A stretch of DNA of 64,000 nucleotides from Geobacter sp. (GTDB lineage Bacteria; Desulfobacterota; Desulfuromonadia; Geobacterales; Geobacteraceae): NCBI GenBank assembly GCA_003314535.1, contig POSG01000001.1, forward strand, positions 186,001-250,000. The letters are read 5' to 3'. Made by a program: the position numbers and the translations under genes. Every line of letters starts with the position of its first letter. The first letter of the stretch is position 1. The notes under the pieces are model-generated. The model was not told the origin of the DNA. It saw only the letters and a program-made list of their open reading frames with translations, and searched no databases. Shown in pieces: positions 25,230 to 33,277 of this stretch.

Positions 25230-26981
25230 ATGCCGACCCCAGCGAAGCCGGAAGGGAAATCGATAACAAGAAGCTTAACCACGGGCATCACCGCTACCGT
25301 ACTCATAGTTTCACTGCTCGCCGTAGCGGCAATGTATAATGCCGTATCACACTTTTCTAAAAAGTCACTGGAACAAAGATCCGAAGAAATCACCGCGTAC
25401 CTCATCGGGGCTCTGGAATCACCGCTTTGGGAAATCAGCGAAAAACAGATCGAACTGACCGCCAACGCGGTGTACCAGGATGAATCTGTTGCCAGTCTCA
25501 CAGTCAAAGATGACGATGGCAAGGTTGTTTTTTCAAGAAGCAAGAAATTCCAAGGCGATCTGATCACCAGGTCAGGCAAGATAATTCACAAAACTGGTAA
25601 TAGTGAAAGTGTCATCGGGGAAGTCAGTGTCTCCCTGGCACAGACGAAATACCATAGCCTGTATCACTTGCTGTTTGCCTATTCCATTATCGTAATATTA
25701 CTTATCCTCGCATCCATAGTAATAGTGACGCGCTTTCTGATTCGTTACACGTTGCGTCGTCCGCTCGAAGCGCTCACGGAAATTGCCGGTCGCTATGCAT
25801 CGGGGATATATGACACTGACAGCAGTTCCATTCCTTACAGGGAATTTCTGCCTTTCAACAAAGTGCTGGCCCAGATGGCGACCAGGATCGACGAGCAGAT
25901 AAGGTTAGCCAGGGAAGCCGAGGCAAGGTATCGGGGTATCTTTGAGAACACAATCGAAGGTATATTCCAGTCCACCCGCGAGGGACGTTTCCTTATGGCC
26001 AACCCCGCCATGGCCCGGATACTGGGCTATGATTCACCCGAACAACTCATTTCAAGCGTTACCGACATACAGCAGCAGCTGTACGTTAACAGCGAGGACC
26101 GCGAAGAAATTTTCTCGATACTTTCCGAACACGAGGTATTAACCGAACGAGAGATTAAATTCCATAGAAAAGACAAACAACAGATATGGGTTCTGCTGCG
26201 CGCCCGCCTGATTCGTGACGAAAAGGGCAAACCGATTCAATTGGAAGGGTTGCTTGCCGACATAACGGATCGCAAACTCGCAGAGGAAAATCTGCATCAA
26301 GTCTATAAATCCCTTGAACAAAAGGTTGAGGAGCGGACTGCCGCAAATCGGCAGCTCCAGGACGCACTCGCCGAAAGGGAAGTCCTGCTGAAGGAAATCC
26401 ACCATCGTGTCAAGAACAATCTGCAGATCGTCTCCAGCCTCCTCGACCTGCAAACCAACACCATAAACGACGACCATACCAAGGGCTATTTCCTCGAGAG
26501 CCGGAACCGGATACATGCTATGGCAATGATTCATGAAATGCTCTACCAGACCAGTGACTTTGTGGTGATTGATTTTGCCAGGTATCTCGACAGGCTGACG
26601 TCAACCCTGTTTCAGGTCTATGAACCCGGGGGAAGGGTCTCGCGGACGGTTGACGTTCACGAGGCAGATCTTTGTCTCGATGAGGCCATACCATGCGGGT
26701 TGATAGTAAATGAGCTGGTGTCGAATGCATTGAAATACGCCTTCCCCGACGATCGTGAAGGTGGCCTGAAAGTCGGCCTTTATGGCAACGATAACGACAT
26801 GATAACTCTTACTGTCGAAGATGACGGGATCGGACTGCCGGCTTCCCTTGATTACAGGGAAACCGAAACGCTGGGATTACAGCTGGTAAACCTGCTAGTA
26901 AGGCAACTGCGTGGAACGATCGAATTGGAGAGCACGCCAGGCACTTTCTTCAGAATCCAGTTTCCGAAAAACCAGGTATAA
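25230..26981 (+). CDS. Membrane sensor histidine kinase (PAS, HisKA_2 type)
   Basis: The 583-residue kinase has membrane helices at about 18-38 and 147-170 around a periplasmic domain of about 105 residues, then a HAMP-like linker, a PAS domain (about 235-350) and a coiled coil. The HisKA_2 phospho-acceptor is EIHHRVKNNLQ (His391/392), and the ATPase domain shows NELVSNALKYAFP and DDGIGLP. No response regulator lies next to it, so it is an orphan. ATG 25230 is preferred because AAGGA lies 7 bases upstream; ATG 25194 is the alternative. The preceding binding-protein gene suggests a ligand-sensing pair. Confidence 0.88.
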   Translation: MPTPAKPEGKSITRSLTTGITATVLIVSLLAVAAMYNAVSHFSKKSLEQRSEEITAYLIGALESPLWEISEKQIELTANAVYQDESVASLTVKDDDGKVVFSRSKKFQGDLITRSGKIIHKTGNSESVIGEVSVSLAQTKYHSLYHLLFAYSIIVILLILASIVIVTRFLIRYTLRRPLEALTEIAGRYASGIYDTDSSSIPYREFLPFNKVLAQMATRIDEQIRLAREAEARYRGIFENTIEGIFQSTREGRFLMANPAMARILGYDSPEQLISSVTDIQQQLYVNSEDREEIFSILSEHEVLTEREIKFHRKDKQQIWVLLRARLIRDEKGKPIQLEGLLADITDRKLAEENLHQVYKSLEQKVEERTAANRQLQDALAEREVLLKEIHHRVKNNLQIVSSLLDLQTNTINDDHTKGYFLESRNRIHAMAMIHEMLYQTSDFVVIDFARYLDRLTSTLFQVYEPGGRVSRTVDVHEADLCLDEAIPCGLIVNELVSNALKYAFPDDREGGLKVGLYGNDNDMITLTVEDDGIGLPASLDYRETETLGLQLVNLLVRQLRGTIELESTPGTFFRIQFPKNQV

Positions 26982-27188
26982 GTTTAATAATCCCGCACCA
27001 TTCCTCAATTCCTGCTGTTCACGCCCGCTCTCGGGATTTTCATGCTAATGGCGTATGTTCGTGTCTCGAATCAAAATCCCCGGGACCGCCGCCAGCTTTA
27101 AACCCGCAAGGAAATTACATAATCGCAATCTCGAACAAATCACTGAAATTCACCAGTATGTTTTTCATTGCCGCAACCCAAATGATGC

Positions 27189-27194
27189 TATAAT
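27189..27194 (+). promoter_or_regulatory. -10 element of the SYLF gene
   Basis: A perfect TATAAT lies 59 bases before the SYLF start. The -35 region is poor (TTGCCG at 15-base spacing), so an activator or alternative sigma factor may be needed. Confidence 0.4.
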
Positions 27195-27252
27195 TAATCT
27201 ATGATTCGCTATATTTGCGTTTCTGAATATTTAGGGCTGAAAGGAGAACAAC

Positions 27253-27993
27253 ATGACAGCGAAGTTAGAAAAGGCTTTGCGCGGAGGCATAAGAATTCTG
27301 TCATTCATGTTTGCATTCATCCTGCTCGGCGGGGCAATAGCGCCCTCGTTCGCAAACGACAGGGAAGAAGCGCAATCCATAGTGGACAAGGCAAAAGGAA
27401 CTCTGAACGATCTGATCGGCGACAGCAATTTTTCCTGGCTGCACAAGTACATAAAGGAAGCCGACGGCGTGATCATATTCCCGCAGGTTCTGAAGGGAGG
27501 CTTTTTTCTTGGTGGTTCCGGTGGCACCGGAGTGCTGATGGTAAGGAACAGGGCCAACGGCACCTGGAGCGATCCGGCGTTCTATACGCTCGGATCAGTG
27601 ACTTTCGGGTTGCAGATCGGCGGAGAAGCGGCAGAAGTCGTGATGCTGGCAATGAACAGGAAAGCAATCGACTCATTGCTGACATCATCAGTTAAACTGG
27701 GTGCCGACGGCTCCATTGCAGTCGGCCCGGTAGGCGGTGGCGCCAAGGGAGCTGTAACGGTGCCTGCAGTTACGGCAGATTTCGTCTCGTTCACCAAGGC
27801 CAAGGGGCTCTATGCAGGTTTGAACCTGGAAGGGGCGGTACTGGCGGTGCGTGATTCGCTCAATGATTCGTATTACGGCAAGGCAGCAGGTCCAAGAAAC
27901 ATCCTCGTCAGGCATTCCGTCAGGAACCACGGCGCCGACGCGCTTCGTGCGGCGCTTGGAGAATTTTCATCAAAATCAACTGCAAAAAGATAA
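27253..27993 (+). CDS. SYLF (Ysc84-type) domain protein, exported
   Basis: The 246-residue protein has a signal peptide (hydrophobic segment about 14-34, cleavage after APSFA) and a single SYLF domain: EADGVIIFPQVLKGGFFLGG, glycine-rich VGPVGGGAKG, FVSFTKAKGLYAGLNLEG and a C-terminal YYGKAAGPRNIL. Eukaryotic members bind lipids and actin; bacterial exported members are thought to associate with membranes but are poorly understood. It is a single-gene unit with its own -10 element, a GGAG ribosome site and a strong terminator. Confidence 0.88.
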   Translation: MTAKLEKALRGGIRILSFMFAFILLGGAIAPSFANDREEAQSIVDKAKGTLNDLIGDSNFSWLHKYIKEADGVIIFPQVLKGGFFLGGSGGTGVLMVRNRANGTWSDPAFYTLGSVTFGLQIGGEAAEVVMLAMNRKAIDSLLTSSVKLGADGSIAVGPVGGGAKGAVTVPAVTADFVSFTKAKGLYAGLNLEGAVLAVRDSLNDSYYGKAAGPRNILVRHSVRNHGADALRAALGEFSSKSTAKR

Positions 27994-28018
27994 CACCTTG
28001 CTTACATGGAGGTAAAGG

Positions 28019-28056
28019 AAAGCCGGAGAGCGTGAATCGCTCCCCGGCTTTCTCTT
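28019..28056 (+). terminator. Rho-independent terminator of the SYLF gene
   Basis: AAAGCCGGAGAGCG (28019-28032) pairs with CGCTCCCCGGCTTT (28038-28051) apart from one mismatch, around a TGAAT loop. A T-rich CTCTTTA follows. Confidence 0.85.
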
Positions 28057-28096
28057 TAGGGCAATCCTCAAGGGTTTGCAGTATTCAGCTCGCGCA

Positions 28097-28285
28097 TTAT
28101 TTCATGATATCCGACAGCAGTCTGCCGCCAATCCCGATATTGTCCCGCGGCATCTCATTAATGAGGACGATGAATTTTTCCTCCGGGATCTGGGTGACTT
28201 CGCTTGCCTTGGCCGACAGCTGTTTCACCAGCTCCGCCTTTTTCTCTCTGCTCATCGTACTGATATCAATTGTGATTACCGGCAT
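28097..28285 (-). CDS. 4-Oxalocrotonate tautomerase family protein
   Basis: The 62-residue protein belongs to the small tautomerases that use an N-terminal proline as catalytic base after removal of Met. The sequence PVITIDISTMSREKKAEL fits the family. The start decides the function. ATG 28285 gives Pro at position 2 and has AAGGAG 7 bases upstream. The ATG at 28291 would bury the proline and touches the ribosome site, so it is rejected. The substrate is unknown; such solitary genes are often uncharacterised. Confidence 0.88.
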   Translation of the reverse strand: MPVITIDISTMSREKKAELVKQLSAKASEVTQIPEEKFIVLINEMPRDNIGIGGRLLSDIMK

Positions 28286-28318
28286 GCTCATTCTCCTTTC
28301 ATTTAGTATTCAACTTCT

Positions 28319-28696
28319 TTACTCCACGATCTGATAACCAGCCGATTTCAGTGACGGTCTCGTGTAGACAAAAATCATTTCCACCGGTTCGTCGAATGGG
28401 TTGTAAAACCAGTGCACGGCGCCCCGCGGGACGAACATGGTGTCACCTTTGGCCATCTCGACTTCTGTCTCGTCAAGACCGCTGACCCCTCTTCCCGACA
28501 GGATGTGAATCACTTCCTCCGCATCCTTGTGGATGTGCCTCTTGTGTGCGGAAGTTTTCGCTTCGAACCTGCAATAGGCAAAGGTTATATCCTCCGCGCC
28601 CACGGTATCGTTGTCGACAAGCACAACCCTCTTCGCATTGTCCAGGTCCTTGATCGGTTCGTTTCTTCCTTCTTCAAGTCCAAGCAGGTACTTCAT
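28319..28696 (-). CDS. Cupin-domain protein
   Basis: The 125-residue protein is a single cupin barrel. Motif 1 reads AHKRHIHKDAEEVIHILSG, with two His and a Glu as metal ligands, and motif 2 reads GDTMFVPRGAVHWFYN with the fourth His. It could be a metal-dependent enzyme or a sensor; nothing in the sequence defines a substrate. ATG 28696 has a GGAGG site 6 bases upstream, preferred over a TTG three bases earlier. It is 33 bases from the tautomerase start on the same strand and probably co-transcribed with it. Confidence 0.88.
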   Translation of the reverse strand: MKYLLGLEEGRNEPIKDLDNAKRVVLVDNDTVGAEDITFAYCRFEAKTSAHKRHIHKDAEEVIHILSGRGVSGLDETEVEMAKGDTMFVPRGAVHWFYNPFDEPVEMIFVYTRPSLKSAGYQIVE

Positions 28697-28810
28697 CAAT
28701 TCCTCCGTTTCCTACTGCTCTCGGTGAGTTTTTTTGCATGGGGAATGTTCTTGCCATTGCCAGGCAGGCTTCAAGGGGGGATACTCCGGCCATTTTCACC
28801 ATTCCGGTTT

Positions 28811-29305
28811 TCATTCCCGTTTTGCCTCAAGAGCCTGATATGCATTCTTAAGGGCAGTCACGTGGTCGAGATCATTCTTCATCATGGCCTCGAAAAGTTT
28901 TTTCTGGCTTTCTTCCTGAAACAGGGCCATTGTTGAAAGATGGTACCCAGAAAGCTCCTCTTCAAGCTCTATGGCCAAGCGGAGCGCATCGGCAATTCCA
29001 GGCTTGTTTCGCCCCACTTCCGCAATATGGGATTTGATCCTGTTCAACATGGTTTCCGCCGTTGTTTGCCCGATACCGGCAGACTGGACAAGCCCATGTC
29101 TGCGCAGTTTAATCGCCAGAACAAACTGCGATGCGTGATTTTCCTCTTCATGAGCGGTTTTTTTCCATAATTGCGAAATCTCGGGAGAATCGCAAAAAAT
29201 CGCCTCGAAACGATGATACAATTCGGCGCCCTGCATTTCTATATCCCGACACAGCTCAAGTATTGCGACTACTTCCGCATTCGTTCCAACCGGGTTGTCA
29301 GCCAT
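28811..29305 (-). CDS. Ferritin-like (rubrerythrin-type) diiron protein
   Basis: The 164-residue protein is predicted to be a four-helix bundle with paired Glu/His ligands: IEMQGAELYHRFE, EEENHASQF, ELEEELSGYH and a C-terminal DHVTALKNAY. This is the pattern of erythrin-domain proteins that handle peroxide or iron. The C-terminal rubredoxin domain of a full rubrerythrin is missing, so an electron donor must be separate. ATG 29305 has an AAGGAG site; the longer upstream frame is unsupported. Oxidative-stress roles are common for these proteins in anaerobes, but here that is an inference. Confidence 0.82.
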   Translation of the reverse strand: MADNPVGTNAEVVAILELCRDIEMQGAELYHRFEAIFCDSPEISQLWKKTAHEEENHASQFVLAIKLRRHGLVQSAGIGQTTAETMLNRIKSHIAEVGRNKPGIADALRLAIELEEELSGYHLSTMALFQEESQKKLFEAMMKNDLDHVTALKNAYQALEAKRE

Positions 29306-29474
29306 AAAACACTCCTTGCGAAACGAGCCAAAAATTGATCGGCCTTGACCGGTTCCATTTCGGGCTGGGAATTGCTTCAGCATTCAACAGCTACTGGGGC
29401 TGTAAAATGTGTAGCTCCGGCACCTTCAACTTGCGTCTTGACGGGTTTTTATGGGATCAACATCCCTTACGCCT

Positions 29475-30404
29475 TCATTTCTCTCTCTCGGAACCGGCAT
29501 CCACATCAACCGGGTGCACCTCCGTATTCCCATTTTTTACGGTCTTCTCCCGCTTTTTCTTTCTTCTCCATTTCACGAACAGGTAGACAATCGGGCCGAA
29601 AACCGCCAGCCACGGCAAGACACCGGCTACAAAAACTATGAGGGCATGGAGTGATTCAGCAACCACAACTACCGACTTGCCAAAAGCGCCCTTGATGGTG
29701 CTCCAGAAACGGTGACCCGAAGGGAAGGCGCCGGACGGCTCATGCAGGGTTATGTCGATGGTCACCATGGCGGTAAGGATGTCCCAGTTTTTCTTCTTCG
29801 CCTCAAAAGATTCTATATCGCCCCGGACGCGCGTCAACTCCTTTTCCACGGCCAACACATCGGAAAGCTTGCCAGCTTTGTTGTACAGTCCGAGAAGGCG
29901 CATCTCTGATGACTTGGCGTTTTTAAGGCGGGCCTCCAGGTCAACATATTCTTCCGTGATATCCTCGGCTTCGGAGCTCTCGCTCTCCACTCGTCCCATT
30001 TCGCGAATCGACTTCATGACCCCGCTTGCCTTGCCGGATGGAACCCTCATCCCGACCTGGCCCGAAACGGAGCCGCTTTCGCCACCTGCACGGGTACTGT
30101 TGAAGACATATCCACCGCTCGATTCGGCAAGTTGTTTGAGCGTTTCCAACGAGACGACCACCTTCTTCACTTCAAGGGTTATCGCATGATTCAGGATAAT
30201 CTTCCGTTTGTCCGTCGAGGCAACCTGAAGCTTTCCGGGAGATTCGCCTGCATCGCCTTCGGAGTCCGCAGTCTCCGGCGCCGGGGCCGAAGCAGCAGCC
30301 GGCGGGGCCTCTTCCTTTTTCGCGCAGGAAACCAGACCGCAGCAAACGGTCACCAGAACTAGAACAAGGCATATCCGCTTAAACAAGAAATTTGAAACAT
30401 TCAA
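29475..30404 (-). CDS. DUF4349 lipoprotein with C-terminal membrane helix
   Basis: The 309-residue protein has a lipoprotein signal ending in LVSC, an Ala/Pro-rich spacer and a DUF4349 core. The core runs from ITLEVKKVVVSLETL through the SSGGYV and VRVP-like segments to a coiled coil (about 150-215). A membrane segment of about 25 residues lies near the C-terminus, followed by a basic KWRRKKKREK tail. The start is read as TTG 30404, because a strong GGAGGG site lies 6 bases before it. The ATG at 30428 is upstream of that site. The function of DUF4349 is not established. Confidence 0.83.
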   Translation of the reverse strand: MNVSNFLFKRICLVLVLVTVCCGLVSCAKKEEAPPAAASAPAPETADSEGDAGESPGKLQVASTDKRKIILNHAITLEVKKVVVSLETLKQLAESSGGYVFNSTRAGGESGSVSGQVGMRVPSGKASGVMKSIREMGRVESESSEAEDITEEYVDLEARLKNAKSSEMRLLGLYNKAGKLSDVLAVEKELTRVRGDIESFEAKKKNWDILTAMVTIDITLHEPSGAFPSGHRFWSTIKGAFGKSVVVVAESLHALIVFVAGVLPWLAVFGPIVYLFVKWRRKKKREKTVKNGNTEVHPVDVDAGSEREK

Positions 30405-30591
30405 GGTATCCCTCCTTGCAAAATACATTATTGGTTTTCAACATACGGCTTTATCAGTTTTGAAGACTAACTTGCCCGAAAACAGGCATGGATTCCACGT
30501 TCCACCGAAGAATGCAGACCGCACGACACAGACACAATGGCCTCCAAGTCTGTTATCTCCCACTCTTCTGAGTCGCCCGGAAATCCCCTCA

Positions 30592-31338
30592 TCACCGCGC
30601 CATCAGCGCGAACACGCCCCAGCCCAGGTATTCACGCGTGTAAGCGGCGTAGCGTTCGGGTTCCGAGGTCAGTTGGCCCCGAACCTCTTTCGCGAACTCG
30701 TCGTCGGGATTGGCTTCAAGCCATCGGCGCATGGTGAGCCACTTGGCCGCCTCGTATCTGTCCCAGCTGTCTTGGTCTGCCAAAACCATTTCCACGACGT
30801 CGTAGCCGAGGTGGCCGAAAGACGCGAGTAGTTCCGGAAGCAGGAGAAAGTCGGAGCTTGAGCCGGCAAGACACCGCCTGGCAACATCTTCCGTCGGTGG
30901 CAAATGCCGCCAGTAGGGCTCGCCGATGAGGATGATCCCTCCGGGGCGGAGGCTCTGCGCCAGAAGTTCGATAGTTCCGCTGACGCCCCCGCCGATCCAC
31001 GTGGCACCGACACAGGCTGCCACACCGGCCTTGTCGTCCGAGACGTAGCCGGTAGCATCGCCATGGATGAACTTGACTCGATCGGCGACACCGAGTTCTT
31101 CAGCGCGAAGTTTCGCTTGCTCGGTGAACAACTGGCTCATGTCGATGCCGGTGCCGATGACTCCGTAATCGCGTGCCCAGGTGCACAGCATCTCGCCCGA
31201 ACCGCTGCCGAGGTCGAGCACTCGGGTTCCCGCTTCCAGACGCAGCGCCGCGCCGAGAGTGGCAAGTTTTTCGGGTGTGAACGGGTTATGGATGCGGTGA
31301 GCACTTTCGGTGATGTTGAAGGTCCGTGGAATGTCCAT
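30592..31338 (-). CDS. Class I SAM-dependent methyltransferase
   Basis: The 248-residue protein has methyltransferase motif I (VLDLGSGSGEML), an acidic loop (GTGIDMSQ), motif II (VKFIHGDATGY) and motif III (LRPGGIILIGEPYW). The C-terminal half is Trp- and Arg-rich and probably forms the substrate pocket; the substrate is unknown. ATG 31338 has AAGGAG 11 bases upstream. The gene is flanked by long, poorly coding stretches on the upstream side, which suggests a late arrival, but its composition is not markedly odd. Confidence 0.85.
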   Translation of the reverse strand: MDIPRTFNITESAHRIHNPFTPEKLATLGAALRLEAGTRVLDLGSGSGEMLCTWARDYGVIGTGIDMSQLFTEQAKLRAEELGVADRVKFIHGDATGYVSDDKAGVAACVGATWIGGGVSGTIELLAQSLRPGGIILIGEPYWRHLPPTEDVARRCLAGSSSDFLLLPELLASFGHLGYDVVEMVLADQDSWDRYEAAKWLTMRRWLEANPDDEFAKEVRGQLTSEPERYAAYTREYLGWGVFALMAR

Positions 31339-31780
31339 TTCGGGAAATCTCCTTACGGGGGTGAATAGATTCGGTTACTGACTAACGGGTCGGAAGTTCA
31401 ACTGACGGTTTTTTGGGTCAGGTGCATCTTTGTGGTTGGGCTCTACTCACCGTAGTCTGCAGCGTCCGGTAGCATGCATTCTGTTCTCCATGCTTCCCAG
31501 CCACTGTATTGAACTGTCTCCGGCCAGCCTTTGTTTTGGTCTGTCTTTCCTGTCCACGTGAGATGTACCACTGCTTTTAGTGAACAATTAAACAACGTCC
31601 TTGGAGCACCCTGGAGCACCACATTTATGCGGGATAGGCTATCGACTTATGTCCGTTATCTTTGAGATCGCACCGCAGCTGAACTCAAACTCCGTACTAT
31701 TACTCCGGCAGCAAAAAAGTGCAATTACGCTGCATAGGCGGCGCAAGGATGCACAAAGAAATCCGTCCTTTTTTTCTTAT
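31339..31780. other. 442-base intergenic stretch without recognised gene
   Basis: The longest non-coding stretch of the window. It holds a tandem pair of TGGAGCACC-type 10-mers at 31601-31620 and short spurious frames without ribosome sites. No tRNA-like fold, terminator or mobile-element end was recognised. Confidence 0.6.
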
Positions 31781-32938
31781 TTAATCCGGTAATTCTTCGA
31801 TTTGTCCGGTCTGGAAATTTATGGCCTTGCGATGTTCAGTCCCCTGCTTCTTGAAACCGATCAAAGCGAAGCCGTTTTGGCAGTTCAGTTCAAGGTTCCA
31901 ATTCTTTTGGGCAACCAGAGCCGAAACCTTCGACATAGTCAAGTCGGCTTCGGAACAAGGCCATCTGTTGTTTCGTTCCCGATAGTCGATGGCATTTTCG
32001 CGAATTTCGGTAAGTGCGGTGTCAACCATCGCCATGTCGGCCCTGGTTCTGTATTCATTGAACTGCGGAATCGCTATCGCCACCATCATTCCCACTACGG
32101 CAACCATTATCAATGGAGCACTGCCACCTGTCGAAGCAATACCGAAAAAAGGTGCAAGGGGATAGGCCAGCGCGTTGCGCCCGGCGATCGGGATCAGCCC
32201 CGGCCGCTGACTGTTGAGCAGCGCAGCGACTCTTTTAGACAGATACGGATGCGTAGCGTTCAGTTCATACACGGATGCCCAGAATCCGCCCGTTTCCTTG
32301 ACCTGGAGGACAAAAGACTGCATATCCAGGATCTTACCGTATTTTCCGCCCGCAGCGAGTATGGTAAGACCGCGCGCAGCAGACTGGATCTCCCCGGTGA
32401 CTTCAAATCCACAGCGATCGCATGAATATTCGCATGCCCGGGAGTATGCAGCGCCGAGCAGGGGTACGATCCGTGAAGGTAGCAATACCCACAGCCACTT
32501 CAGATGGCCGAGTGCCAAGTGCCCGATCTCATGACCTATGATCATGTCGATTTCCTTTCCTTCATCCCCGCATGCCTCCAACAGGTCGGAATATATGACG
32601 ATGAAATTCCTGCTGGTGAGTTTTGTGGCGAAAGCGTTCAAAGCCCCCCCCGCCTGCATGACGTAGACTTCAGGTGTTGCCTTGAGTCCGAGCTTTTCTG
32701 AAGCGGCAATAACCCGGGCGTATATCTCCGGCAATTGCTTTTCCGACAACCTTACCCCATGTCCTTTGATGTGGGCGATCATCAGTACATGTGCAATGAG
32801 CATGAACATCCCGAAAAAAAGGGCGTAGAAAATGCCGATCACCGTAACAACGACGACAATCCATGCCAGCAGTGATACGACGAGCGAAATCGCAAACAGA
32901 CTCTTCTCTTTACCGGTCCTCAATCTCTGGATGTCCAT
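31781..32938 (-). CDS. M48-family metalloprotease with type IV pilin-like C-terminus
   Basis: The 385-residue membrane protein has an N-terminal transmembrane region (about 12-57) and an M48 peptidase domain with the zinc motif HEIGH (136-140) and a later SRACEYSCD segment supplying the third ligand. After about residue 270 comes a second module. A hydrophobic helix ends in VAIAIPQFNEYRTRAD, then DTALTEIRENAIDYRERNNRWP, a pattern typical of the N-terminal helix of type IV pilins and pseudopilins but without a normal G/FTLIE processing site. The gene is monocistronic with a GGAGG site. It is probably an inner-membrane quality-control protease; the role of the tail is unknown. Confidence 0.85.
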   Translation of the reverse strand: MDIQRLRTGKEKSLFAISLVVSLLAWIVVVVTVIGIFYALFFGMFMLIAHVLMIAHIKGHGVRLSEKQLPEIYARVIAASEKLGLKATPEVYVMQAGGALNAFATKLTSRNFIVIYSDLLEACGDEGKEIDMIIGHEIGHLALGHLKWLWVLLPSRIVPLLGAAYSRACEYSCDRCGFEVTGEIQSAARGLTILAAGGKYGKILDMQSFVLQVKETGGFWASVYELNATHPYLSKRVAALLNSQRPGLIPIAGRNALAYPLAPFFGIASTGGSAPLIMVAVVGMMVAIAIPQFNEYRTRADMAMVDTALTEIRENAIDYRERNNRWPCSEADLTMSKVSALVAQKNWNLELNCQNGFALIGFKKQGTEHRKAINFQTGQIEELPD

Positions 32939-33277
32939 GGCTCCTCCGGAAAATTTGTAATTGGCAGGCGCTAAACGTATCAGAAGAAATAGAGATATTC
33001 AATTAAATTCCTGTAGGTAATCCCCTGGCTCTGCCGGGGGATTACCTACAGGAATTTTATAACTTTGATAACGTACCCACGTCTCCTCCTTACCCTTAAA
33101 TTTCAAGAATGTTTTATCCAATACCGATAAGTTATTTGCGATGGAATCTTTGAACGGATTGTTGCCGGAATGTACCGGGAGCCCTGTATTTTTGTCGCTG
33201 GAAGAACGCGCCATTCGCCGGGTTATGATGTTCAAATTTGATGAATAAGAAATAAAGGCCGATCAAGGGAGAGCGCA
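32939..33277. other. Intergenic region with large palindrome
   Basis: These 339 bases separate the divergent M48 gene and first phosphoesterase gene. Apart from the palindrome listed next, I see no gene. A 78-codon minus-strand frame here reads across the palindrome and has no ribosome site. Confidence 0.6.
33005..33057. repeat. 53-nt near-perfect palindrome
   Basis: Arms 33005-33025 (AAATTCCTGTAGG...CCCC) and 33037-33057 are exact reverse complements over 21 bases. The central 11 bases can extend the stem with a G-U pair. A T-run follows on the plus strand. It could be a terminator, a REP-like mobile palindrome or the scar of an element. No second copy was noticed in the window. Confidence 0.9.

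Noticed and set aside
27032-27082. CGGGATTTT / AAAATCCCCG as terminator of the sensor kinase
   Set aside because: The loop is about 32 bases, the pairing has a bulge and no T-run follows, so support is too weak to list.
31339-31780. A tRNA, small RNA or degraded gene in the long gap
   Set aside because: No cloverleaf, terminator or conserved reading frame could be recognised.
32999-33235. A 78-codon minus-strand frame upstream of the first phosphoesterase
   Set aside because: Part of it reads through the palindrome, and it lacks a ribosome site and any family resemblance.
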